Assembly (NCBI GenBank): GCA_038087015.1
Contig: JASBNA010000023.1
Location: 434,001 to 498,000 of the forward strand
Length of the DNA stretch: 64,000 nucleotides
Direction: 5' to 3'
DNA from: Cerrena zonata
Taxonomy: Eukaryota > Basidiomycota > Agaricomycetes > Polyporales > Cerrenaceae
Made by a program: the position numbers and the translations under genes. Shown in pieces: positions 50,401 to 57,529 of this stretch (position 1 is its first letter; each line of letters begins with the position of its first letter). The notes beneath the pieces were generated by a model. It saw nothing but the letters and a program-made list of their open reading frames with translations, had not been told where the DNA came from and ran no database searches.

Positions 50401-50802
50401 ATACTCCTCATCCTCCAAAGAAGTAGGAGTATAAGGTTGATAGGAATCTCTTTCAATAGAGGCATCTTGTTGAGCTTGCATAACCACAGAAGCGTTAACC
50501 AAATCCGCGACACGAATAGGTGTTGGCAAAGGTTTTGAACTTAATGAAGATGGTAATAAAACTTTAGCAGATTCAACAACATTAGACAACAATTCTTCGG
50601 CATTCAATTTAAAAGTTTCAGCATGTTCTTTTAATCCTTGACCACAATAGTTGTCAGAAGATTTCATGAAAGACTCTTTGAATTTAGTCTTTACTAATGA
50701 ACCAAATTGGCCAAAACTTCCACGAGAATAGTTAGGATTTGGAATGTTGAATTCCTTGAGGAAGCTGGAGTCCTTTTTCTTGAGAGATTTGAGCATAGCC
50801 AT
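47449..50802 (-). CDS. Large disordered protein with AEPEL repeats and a helical C-terminal domain
   Basis: A 1117-aa protein starting at ATG 50800-50802 (MAMLKSLKKKDSSFLKEF). No family recognised. The N-terminal ~150 residues are partly helical (AEELLSNVVESAKVLLPSSL). A motif (I/L)DW(D/E)NI.ELKP occurs twice (about 215 and 260), each before a Ser-rich stretch. Residues ~530-640 contain repeated DYDP/YD(P/S) Tyr-Asp motifs. A basic cluster (LKKHLSKRFKQSFSKKWKRLIKKD) sits near 730. Tandem (A/V)EPEL(A/V)(E/G) pentapeptides follow (about 845-895). The last ~220 residues look globular and helical (NVLYDFIDSFPERVVEIDAEI; FDFYIFDILERLFSLKNFFL). No membrane or signal segment. It borders the accessory region and is probably fast-evolving. 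Confidence 0.75.
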   Translation of the reverse strand: MAMLKSLKKKDSSFLKEFNIPNPNYSRGSFGQFGSLVKTKFKESFMKSSDNYCGQGLKEHAETFKLNAEELLSNVVESAKVLLPSSLSSKPLPTPIRVADLVNASVVMQAQQDASIERDSYQPYTPTSLEDEEYNLFMPMKPSPPVTLRSSSTKSENFLPFSETGYGDLKRVFQQVLPDSISEFSSLEQPEEYTLDTIADNNSSPVAKNLIDWDNIEELKPLYDQMLPDSQGQSSSNAPPEKYYSENVSNNFSSVSNCQIDWENIPELKPPSKSGKNFSAPTQIELKNDECDSKSLEPFPTLECQNQNQNQISFKEFENNAVDDEVYANSVKKVRIRSVSTTEFDSTISSKGENFGNKPLQQIQEPISDNSIKPIIKNETKIGKDDSVIFSPKLRSKVMGSQKTKKVLFSVSSDESAKSSNYTDNYNFELPEERLVLKQGASPTEVKEFITQFNRPVSISKSKSNYNLRKFDNQDLIYNDNKKYQASNQEATSADLVTSSNIYDDENKIQDFQSAVSSSDNAAFQPPIDYDSSSIYSDEPGYTGPATTDRGSDYMPLQPHPDYDPSKPLLDDDSDPYAAYYDQYGNYDPTAALQREYDFDPFAPEHDPSLAFQPPTEYGSNSEGHAYTAPATKKRAIYESFDEECGSQENPNLSDEQVTLTSLSSLSSINIPLGDASTPNQTVLLESEELVPEVEPKLKKHLSKRFKQSFSKKWKRLIKKDNSETVREHKTLKRLRRFSHWIKTNSSRGSLDSSKSTLVGSASESDAAVPSVAEFEVVESDNAADFNAESFAEPELVGFHAAEPELVGFHVAEPELAEPELAEPELAGPELAEPELAEPELAGPELAGPEAAEPDNIINIDNVLVYARTVNKFEDRPDSGWSTDSDDSYIPAIHCHKNLNRLQKKRDQFRKEATKDVIIPPDDQPTWPDKYGNCTVTSEAKHHWIKYCVEVVHHKTNVLYDFIDSFPERVVEIDAEIKKSDIRHTEIYALAEYESKFDFYIFDILERLFSLKNFFLSLAEGKEHEELLRCTGNEYVAVHEPVFKICSELTQEREFVDLYTKYKSDRRFPFNFDAYTANMWAYVKTSMSDIRQLKESEAVFYKNFNDWYELRYSADKV
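48235..48440 (-). repeat. 15-bp repeats encoding AEPEL(A/G)
   Basis: Tandem 15-bp units (plus strand AGTTCAGGTTCAGCA and AGTTCAGGTCCAGCA) coding for (A)EPELAEP/GPELA, with two longer VGFHAAEPEL units at the upstream end. Near-perfect units imply recent expansion; copy number is likely to vary between strains. Confidence 0.9.
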
Positions 50803-51245
50803 ATCCAGGTAAGAGATAGTTTTTAAGGAAGTTAAGGGTATTAAGAAAGTTTGAAAGTTTTTAAAAAATTTGAAAGTTTTTAGTTGATTCGTAGAATCAG
50901 ATGAAGATCGTTTAATTGATGGTTTTCAATTCGGAACTTCGAATTAGTAATTCAGTGATTATATAGAATAATTTGATACTAATGGTGGGGTTTGGTGAAG
51001 AATAAGATTGATACAAGTGGTTCATTTTGTTTGTAAAATTTAATCTGTGGAAGTTTGGTTGCAAAAAAGAAAAAAATCTTTTTGCGGCAATCGGTTCATG
51101 GAACCTCTACTTTACAAAAACAAATATAGCTGACCTGCGAAGTTTCGGTTCTGCTTTTAATTAACTTGAATGTCGTCTTTAATTTGTAAGGTTAATAAGA
51201 GAATGCCAAATATCATTGCAGTAAAAAAAAAAATAAAAACATAAA
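50803..51245. other. Promoter of the repeat protein
   Basis: No gene. Contains AGTTTTTAA/AAGTTTGAAAG-type short repeats just upstream of the start (50815-50880) and an A-rich run before tRNA-Ile. Confidence 0.4.
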
Positions 51246-51319
51246 TGGTCCCTAGCAGGATCGAACTGCTGATCTTGGCGTTATTAGCACCACGCCTTAA
51301 CCAACTGGGCCAAGGGACC
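51246..51319 (-). tRNA. tRNA-Ile(AAU), no intron
   Basis: Minus-strand 74-nt tRNA: acceptor GGTCCCT/AGGGACC with discriminator A, A-box TGGCCCAGTTGGTTAAGG, anticodon loop TGCTAATAA with AAT, B-box GTTCGATCC. Standard yeast tRNA-Ile. The T-rich tract 3' on the minus strand (plus A-rich 51223-51240) would act as the Pol III terminator. Confidence 0.96.
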
Positions 51320-51505
51320 TTTCAAGTTGTTTGAACAAAGGTATGTGGTATCCGAGAGCACATTAATAACAACCTGTACGTGTTTTCAATGAACAGTGAA
51401 AATCCTTGAATTAACGTTTTTCACAACTATGTTTTATTTTGAGAGCATATTAAGCAATTGTTTATATAGTTAAATGTGTAATTAAATTTATTTATTGAGA
51501 AAAAG

Positions 51506-51689
51506 TCCCCCAAATATGTAATTTTCCCTGAAAGGAGTTTTCAGATTTGTATATAACGTAACCTCCCCTGTGATACTCTCAGTTTGAAAGGTGTGACAGG
51601 TTTGAAGAAATAGTTACGGCGCTTCTCCAAGCCCTATAATGGACCAGTTCGGTGTATATTAGCACTACGTATGGTTATTTAAAAAAATA
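51506..51689 (+). repeat. Dispersed ~180-bp repeat, copy 1
   Basis: Direct repeat partner of 54710-54880 (roughly three-quarters identical by eye). Shared blocks are CTGAAAGGAGTTT, ATATAA.GTA.CCTCCC, TCTC.AAGCC, GGACCAG.TCGGTGTAT and TAGCACTA.GTATGGTT. It lies about 190 bp from tRNA-Ile. It may be a solo LTR or SINE-like remnant; I found no terminal TG..CA or internal promoter. Confidence 0.6.
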
Positions 51690-51859
51690 AGTTATTTCCT
51701 CCCTTTGAATAACGTGAAAAGATTAATCTGACAGTATCGAATTGATCCACTGTGCTACCAAGTATTAGTATGTATTTAACTAATACCATTTATGCGTGTC
51801 TTATGGTCAACCGTACTAGAACCATGTATCTAAATACTATTGGATACTGGTGGTTGACT

Positions 51860-52733
51860 ATGGGTCTGATCTACCCACATAACCCAATAATTCTACCTCC
51901 AACTGAATAAAGTTGGGAAGAATACAACGCACTCATGACACAACCATTACCAGATGCGGCTTTTGCAAATCTTCCTACGATTAAACCGGATTTTTTTCAA
52001 AAGACCAGCTATAAACACCAACTCACCAAGTATAAAGACAACGACGCGGAACTTGGGTCTAAACAGCTCACAGCTCTTGCCTCTTGCTCGGCAGACAAAT
52101 GGAAAAAGTTTTGGAAACATATCAAGACCTACTATTTCTCTCTCGACGTCAACACTGATCACATCCATATCTTCAACCTAGGTCTTAAACTCTGGACATT
52201 TGTGAACAAGCCCCAATGTCTATTTTGTGGTCGCCAGGTCAAACCCAGATTTTCCCGGGACCTAGATCCAGACGGTTTCTCACCCATGTCTATTTAGAGT
52301 GCCGTGCAACTTATCTCATTTGGGCTTACTGCCAGTATCCTCCGACACAAAATGTCCCTGACAGAACTTGGTCTCTTTTTATAGCCAATGCTTCTTTGGA
52401 CACCAAACAAATCCGAACTATTAATAGATACCACCTGATCCTTTTAAAGGTTCAGGACTTTCGACTATCGCAGAGGCAGGAGTCAGAAAGACTTCCTGCG
52501 CTACGCAGAAAGGCTGCGAAAAAATTGGTATCTTATTATATTTCGGCACTCAATCTATAAACTAAACTAAATAGTTCCTTTGGAACTCAATCTCATCAAC
52601 ACCATCCATCTACTTTCACTATCATTTAATTTCAATATGGGTTTTCTTGACTAAATATAGTCTTTCCCAATCTAGGTATATATTAGTAAATAGTTATTAA
52701 ATATATATTCTTATATGAAAAAAAAAAAAAAAG
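51860..52733 (+). mobile_element. 3' end of an L1/Zorro-type LINE, decayed
   Basis: The C-terminal end of a LINE ORF2 in three pieces. From 51860 the frame reads MGLIYPH, a stop, then SWEEYNALMTQPLPDAAF. It continues WKKFWKHIKTYYFSLDVNTD, HIFNLGLKLWTFVNKPQCLFCG. After a frameshift near 52216-52290 comes RFLTHVYLECRATYLIWAYC, the Cys/His motif typical at the end of L1-clade ORF2 (C..CG..ET..H.fleC..a..iWay). A stop at 52558, a ~160-bp AT-rich 3'UTR and a 15-A tail (52718-52732) follow. The reverse transcriptase domain is absent (5' truncation), and the element is dead. Confidence 0.75.
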
Positions 52734-53327
52734 AACGTTAAAGTTGTTGGTAGGCTGAGTGGATGCTTTTTGGGAAGCCGAGGTTTGGGAGGCAATTGTA
52801 ACGGCTTTGCGGCCGTTGGTTACCCGGATGAAATCATCTAAGGTGGATTGGTTTGGGACTTGGTAGGTTACTTGAGGTTGTTTTCTTTTGAGTTCATTGG
52901 ATAATGGCTGGTAGGAAGGGTTCTTTTTGTGCTTCTTCTTTTGTTCCTTTGCAGCCTTGACTTCTGCACGAGGTTTTCCAGAAAGAGGACAATTAGGACC
53001 CTGATGTTGGCCAGAATTGCAAATTTTACATTTTTGATTAGGGCAATTGTATCTGGTGTGTTGGGTAGTAGCGCAAACCCTACAGTGTTGGAAAGAACTG
53101 ATGATTGAAGTGGTTGAGTAATGATGCTCGTCAATTTTGACCCGGTTTTTAGGAATTTGATTTTTAGTACTGTAGAAAAATACCATGTATTGGGTTGTAA
53201 ATCCTCCGGCCGCAACAATGTCTTTGTCTTGCTTCTGATAGACAAATTCAAAAAGAGGAATGTTGTCTTTTTCAAAGTGGTCTTCAAAATGTTTGCAAAA
53301 CTGAAAGACAATAATATTGAATGAAGC
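52683..53327 (-). mobile_element. LINE ORF1 fragment with CCHC zinc knuckles
   Basis: A minus-strand frame open from 53327 to 52683. It begins in mid-protein (FNIIVFQFCKHFEDHFEKDN; FVYQKQDKDIVAAGG) and leads to two CX2CX4HX4C knuckles: HCRVCATTQHTRYNCP and CKICNSGQHQGPNCP. A basic tail follows. The gag-like ORF1 of Zorro LINEs has this layout. The last residues (FFFF..) are translation of the poly-T that is the opposite strand of the + LINE tail, so the ORF1 end is cut there. It faces the + strand LINE fragment tail to tail. Confidence 0.65.
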
Positions 53328-53758
53328 CTACAATGACATTCTCTAACATTCATGTTGTTAATAGTAACGACAGGAGTCGAAGGTATGGGGCAATGATAAT
53401 TGTATTAAATAAATAAGATTGATATTCGTCGATGAAATCTATTTCCTCTATTTTGTTTCTTTAAGTCACTTGGTTACTTTTATCGTATAGGAAAAAGTAA
53501 TTCTTCTCTCTCTCAAACTTATAATATATATTCTATATTTTATATTGCTTGATAATCTACATTAGTTTATTCTTGTTATAAAACCAGTATATTGGATCTT
53601 CAGGCTGTTACGTTACATTCAATATTGCAGCTCATTATAGATTTGTGTTGCACTCGGACATACGAACTCAAACCAACGCAAACCTCAACAACATGTAATC
53701 AGAAACTTACCATATAAAAGACAGTTATTTTATAAAGTTTCTTTTAAAATCACTTTAC
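53328..53758. other. AT-rich spacer
   Basis: No gene seen. The part next to ORF1 may still be LINE 5' sequence (a second frame opens with ATG at 53351-53353, MNVRECHCRLHS), but it loses coding character within about 30 codons. Confidence 0.35.
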
Positions 53759-54061
53759 TTAATTGCTCATATTTTCCCGGTAATATTGCCTCGCCTTATC
53801 ATAACTTTCAAATATAACTAAGTTTTCAACTGAGTTTACCCCTATAACATTAGTTAGTTCACTGTAGAGAAGAGGTAAAGTATAAGAGTCAAGTAATCTT
53901 GAATCGATATCAAAACAATCATCAACATATAGAAGATTATTATTTGATGGACAACCGTGATTAATAATATAAGCAAAATGACAGATATTTTCATTACCCT
54001 GATTGCTCCAAGTATGGTAAGCTTGATATTTAGTGAACATATGATCAATTAATTTATACAT
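53759..54061 (-). CDS. Orphan 100-aa protein
   Basis: Starts at ATG 54059-54061 (MYKLIDHMFTKYQAYHTW). The product contains CHFAYIINHGCPSNNNLLYV, DDCFDIDSRLLDSYTLP and a C-terminal helix FESYDKARQYYRENMSN. Three Cys and several aromatics give a globular, non-repetitive composition; no signal peptide or membrane segment. No family recognised. It sits alone between LINE debris and a duplicated module, so it may be a young gene, the 3' exon of a dead gene, or chance. Confidence 0.35.
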   Translation of the reverse strand: MYKLIDHMFTKYQAYHTWSNQGNENICHFAYIINHGCPSNNNLLYVDDCFDIDSRLLDSYTLPLLYSELTNVIGVNSVENLVIFESYDKARQYYRENMSN

Positions 54062-54096
54062 AATGTTAATGAAAAACAATATATTTGAGATCAGAG

Positions 54097-54572
54097 AATA
54101 TTATAACACTAGCTTGTTGAACTATAAAATGAGAAAGGGAGTAGGAAGGATCCCATGGATATTTATATTCTTTTCTATCCTGAGTTTCATGACCTTTTGG
54201 ACGCCTTATCAGTTATGTTATCGACTGCTGAGGCAGTCGGCTTATTAGTTGATATCTGTAGACACATACGGAGAAATAGGAGTTATATAATTAACACCAT
54301 ATAACTAGATTATGATTGGTTACAGGCTTGTTTGAACTTAAGTCACAGTTATCTGTCAAAATCAGAGATTGAACAAAACTAGAAAAGAGTAGGAAAAGTA
54401 AACTGACCATAATGTAAAGAAATATAACACTAGCTTGAAGAGAAAAAGGATAGGGAGGATTCTATGGCTATTTATATCTTTTCTGTCGTAAAGTTTATGA
54501 CGTTTTGACAGCTTGACAGGTATGTTATCGACTGCCTCAGCACTCGCCTCATTATATCTGTAGACATATACT
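54097..54572 (+). repeat. Duplicated ~165-bp module
   Basis: Two diverged copies about 325 bp apart. Shared landmarks in the same order: ATAACACTAGCTTG, GG(A/G)AGGAT.C.ATGG.TATTTATAT, TTCATGAC.TTTTG, TATGTTATCGACTGC and ATATCTGTAGACA.ATAC. In copy 1 CGACTGC-TGAG-GCAGTCG (54222-54239) is a perfect 7-bp stem hairpin; copy 2 has lost it (CGACTGCCTCAGCACTCG). Confidence 0.6.
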
Positions 54573-54709
54573 TAGCACCGTTCATTGAAACGAGGAACGA
54601 GAGCGCATTACTTACAGACTCTTAAATGAGCGTTCTTTATAACTAATTTACATATAGAATGAATATTCAGAAATTATTCAATCATTTAATCGGGTTATTT
54701 GATTGATTT

Positions 54710-54880
54710 CCCCCATATATTTCTCTGAAAGGAGTTTCCGGATCCGGATATAATGTAGCCTCCCTTACGATACAGCTTCAGTTTAAAAGGTAAGAGGGTT
54801 GAAGAGCTACTGCGTTTCTCTAAGCCTTGTAGCGGACCAGCTCGGTGTATAATAGCACTATGTATGGTTTCTTAAAAATA
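54710..54880 (+). repeat. Dispersed ~180-bp repeat, copy 2
   Basis: Same orientation as copy 1 at 51506-51689, sharing the blocks listed there. The two copies bracket the LINE fragments, the orphan ORF and the duplicated module. Confidence 0.6.
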
Positions 54881-54982
54881 GACTCTTAGATACTGTATTA
54901 TTTGATTAGACATGATCACTACAGCTAAAAATCGAGCTACTACACAAGAGAGCATCTGAAATCTCCTGGTCTGTTATCCTAC

Positions 54983-55060
54983 AGTTATCTAAGCAAAAAT
55001 GCAGTTATTTAACCAAAAATTTTGTTATCTAAGCAAAATGCAGTTACTTAACCAAAAATG
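54983..55060 (+). repeat. Tandem duplication of a ~38-bp unit
   Basis: Two copies of GTTATCTAAGCAAAATGCAG followed by TTACTTAACCAAAAAT, with few mismatches, just downstream of the SDH8 stop. Confidence 0.8.
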
Positions 55061-55116
55061 TTTATTGAAGAACTAAATAAAGTAGTCAGAGAATGACCGG
55101 ATGAGAAGTAATAGAA

Positions 55117-55533
55117 CTAAAAATCAGTAACTCTACCGTTGAAAGACCAATCGTTACCATGTTTTAATGGGTCCTGTTTAGGACCACCTCTTTCTCCAGT
55201 AGCTGGGTTTACATCGCCTTCGAACTCAGGAACCGTTTTAAAATACTGATTGAAACGTCCAATATCGGTTTTCATCTGCTGTGCTTCCACGTCCCCGGCC
55301 AAGTTACTACTAACCAGACCGGACTCTGCGTTTTGTTTATTAAACTCTTCGATGGCAGCTTGGGAATTGGCGATTCTCTGTAATTTTTCAAACTCTTCTT
55401 GTTGTTCTTTTGGTAACTTTGGTGGAGATGGAGTGAAATCAGTGCCAAACTTGTTACCGGAGAAGCGAGCTGCAGAGGATGAAATCCCTCTTGCCGCAAT
55501 AGTTGGTTTAATAGCTGGCCTTATTCTAAACAT
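55117..55533 (-). CDS. SDH8: Sdh8 (SDHAF4), succinate dehydrogenase assembly factor
   Basis: A 138-aa protein starting at ATG 55531-55533. The first ~25 residues (MFRIRPAIKPTIAARGISSS) form a basic, Ser-rich mitochondrial presequence. The C-terminus carries the family signature: VPEFEGDVNPATGERGGPKQDP, then LKHGNDWSFNGRVTDF. Sdh8/SDHAF4 binds flavinylated Sdh1 in the matrix and promotes its joining with Sdh2. The length equals the S. cerevisiae protein. Confidence 0.96.
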   Translation of the reverse strand: MFRIRPAIKPTIAARGISSSAARFSGNKFGTDFTPSPPKLPKEQQEEFEKLQRIANSQAAIEEFNKQNAESGLVSSNLAGDVEAQQMKTDIGRFNQYFKTVPEFEGDVNPATGERGGPKQDPLKHGNDWSFNGRVTDF

Positions 55534-56096
55534 CCTTTATTAGCAGGTAATTCCAAGCAGGTATTTGCCAGTTCTAAGAAGATCAGCTAAAGAATTGCTT
55601 CAGCTTTATACCTTTTGATACCGCATCTCCTTCTTTTTCCGTAAACCGGGAATCTTTGACTGCTGATCACGTGCAGCACTGTGTACAGGCGTCCGTATAA
55701 TTAAACACTGTTACTGTTGCAGTCATTTTGCAGTCATTTTGCCGTCATTTTGACTGGCAGAGACAAGACATCAAAAGGAGTGGAGAGAGGAAAGATCAGC
55801 GAAGGTTGGAATGGGCGTACGGGATTATGGCGGAAGATGTGCTCGCAGCTCATCAAATCAGATCGAGTTTACCAACCAATCTTGGTGGGTTCAGCACTGG
55901 TTTCACTTTGCCGGTGGTGATGACAAAGACCATGGCCAGGATCGAGTTTCTTCTTGAATAGATATGGAAGTTTTTAGATGGGGGATTGGGATCACGGAAT
56001 GCATTACCCTATTTGGAATTCCGTCGTATCAAGGTATAAAGATACAAGAATATTTCCAAAAGCTAGCCTTCTGCAGAATGAATTGCAGAGTATCCA
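55534..56096. other. Divergent promoter SDH8/PYD3
   Basis: No gene supported; short frames here overlap on the + strand and lack family features. Contains a CACGTG box near SDH8 and three tandem CAGTCATTTTG/CCGTCATTTTG units at about 55720-55752. Confidence 0.45.
55668..55673. promoter_or_regulatory. E-box CACGTG upstream of SDH8
   Basis: Perfect CACGTG in GATCACGTGCAG, 135 bp upstream of SDH8. Together with the box before CBP6, it puts the same motif before two respiratory-assembly genes in this window. Cbf1 binding is inferred. Confidence 0.35.
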
Positions 56097-57395
56097 ATGA
56101 CATTTAGAAACTTGAAGATCAAACCCGGAAGGTTGCTTGAGACCATCCACGAAACAGCCAGCAGTTTTGGAGCCAAAGGAATATGGGGGCCAGAAAAAAC
56201 TCAAACGGGGGTTTGTAGATTAACATTATCTGATCTAGATAAGCAAGTTAGGGATTGGTTTATTAATGAGACGAAACAACTTGGTTGTTCTATCAAAATT
56301 GATGAGGCTGGTAGTATATTTGCAACGTATCCCGGGAAGGATAACTCATTACCTCCTACCGCCATTGGATCTCATTTAGATACTCAACCCACTGGAGGAA
56401 GGTACGACGGGGTTTATGGGGTTCTTTCCGGGCTTGAAGTATTAAGAACATTGAAGGAAAACCAGTTTGTGCCCAATTACCCAATCACAGTGATAAACTG
56501 GACAAACGAAGAAGGTGCAAGATTCCCAATGTCGATCATGGCGTCTTCTCTTTGGTCCGAACAGGTTGACAAAAAAACAATTTATAACTTGAAATCAGTA
56601 ACTGATTCAGAGCCAGTAACCGTCGAGCACGAATTGAAAAGAATCGGCTACCTAGGAGATACTAAAGCTTCGTACAAGCACAACCCCATTGCTGCTCATT
56701 TTGAAATTCATATTGAACAAGGTCCGATATTAGAAAATGAACATAAAGAAATTGGTATAGTCACCGGAGTACAAGCTTACGCTTGGTATAAAGTCAAAGT
56801 TTCTGGTAAGGCCTCCCATACCGGTACCACTCCATTCAGTGCCAGATCAGACGCATTATTGGCTGCTTCCAAAATGATTGCAAAAGGGAACGAAATTGCA
56901 ACCAAACTCGGAGGCCTCTTTAGTGTTGGGATACTTGAGTTGTCACCTGCAGTGGTGAACGTTATCCCCAGCGACGTTTCCTTCACCATGGATGCCAGAC
57001 ATGTCCAAGATGAGACTTTGGCCCAGTTGGTTGAAGAAGCCAAACTGGAATTCACCAAGATTTCTAAGGAATCCGGTAAATCAATCTCCGTGGAGTTTGA
57101 CCATATCTACACTTCCAACGCAGTAAAGTTCCATCCCGACTGCATCAAGTGCGTCAGTGACTCCGCAACCCAGCTCTTTGGTGAATCTAAAGTCAGGCAA
57201 ATCACCAGTGGTGCCGGCCATGATTCGTGTGCTACAAGTGCAAGAGTGCCAACCTCGATGATCTTCATTCCTTCGAGAGACGGAGTCAGCCACAACCCGG
57301 AAGAGTACTCAACTCCCGAGCAAGTTGAAAACGGGTTCCACGTCTTGCTCCACTCGGTACTCCAATACGATCAACTAAGAAAGGATAGAGAATAA
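56097..57395 (+). CDS. PYD3: M20-family amidohydrolase, probable beta-ureidopropionase
   Basis: A 432-aa protein starting at ATG 56097. Metal ligands of the N-carbamoyl amidohydrolase type are visible: GSHLDTQPTGGRYDG (His93, Asp104), NWTNEEGARF (Glu138/139), FEIHIEQGP (His) and ITSGAGHDSCATSA. The dimerisation part contains KVSGKASHTGTTPFSARSDALLA. This group includes allantoate amidohydrolase, bacterial N-carbamoyl-L-amino-acid hydrolase and the Lachancea kluyveri Pyd3, which turns N-carbamoyl-beta-alanine into beta-alanine, CO2 and ammonia in pyrimidine degradation. The yeast form is the likeliest; substrate is not proven by sequence. It is cytosolic and absent from S. cerevisiae. Confidence 0.8.
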   Translation: MTFRNLKIKPGRLLETIHETASSFGAKGIWGPEKTQTGVCRLTLSDLDKQVRDWFINETKQLGCSIKIDEAGSIFATYPGKDNSLPPTAIGSHLDTQPTGGRYDGVYGVLSGLEVLRTLKENQFVPNYPITVINWTNEEGARFPMSIMASSLWSEQVDKKTIYNLKSVTDSEPVTVEHELKRIGYLGDTKASYKHNPIAAHFEIHIEQGPILENEHKEIGIVTGVQAYAWYKVKVSGKASHTGTTPFSARSDALLAASKMIAKGNEIATKLGGLFSVGILELSPAVVNVIPSDVSFTMDARHVQDETLAQLVEEAKLEFTKISKESGKSISVEFDHIYTSNAVKFHPDCIKCVSDSATQLFGESKVRQITSGAGHDSCATSARVPTSMIFIPSRDGVSHNPEEYSTPEQVENGFHVLLHSVLQYDQLRKDRE

Positions 57396-57529
57396 GTCTT
57401 TTCAAGTATATAAATCGGTATATCAGTAGTTTATTTATTTGCGCACGACCATAGTTTTTTTTTTTTTTTTGTATTGAAAAATTAAAGACGAAGAGATGAA
57501 GAGATGAAGTTGTTTCTTTAAACATCAGT

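Larger units (their letters stand above)
54062..55116. other. Repeat-filled intergenic region
   Basis: Holds a duplicated module (54097-54270 and 54420-54572), the second copy of the dispersed repeat (54710-54880) and a 40-bp tandem duplication (54983-55060). No gene supported. Confidence 0.5.

Noticed and set aside
51506..51689. tRNA or SRP-like RNA in the dispersed repeat
   Set aside because: No A/B boxes and no foldable cloverleaf are visible.
51860..53327. Twin-primed LINE insertion
   Set aside because: The inverted part lies beyond the poly-A tail, which is the wrong side for twin priming.
55717..55961. Two overlapping plus-strand frames of 67 and 77 codons
   Set aside because: They begin in a short tandem repeat, overlap each other in different frames and show no family similarity.
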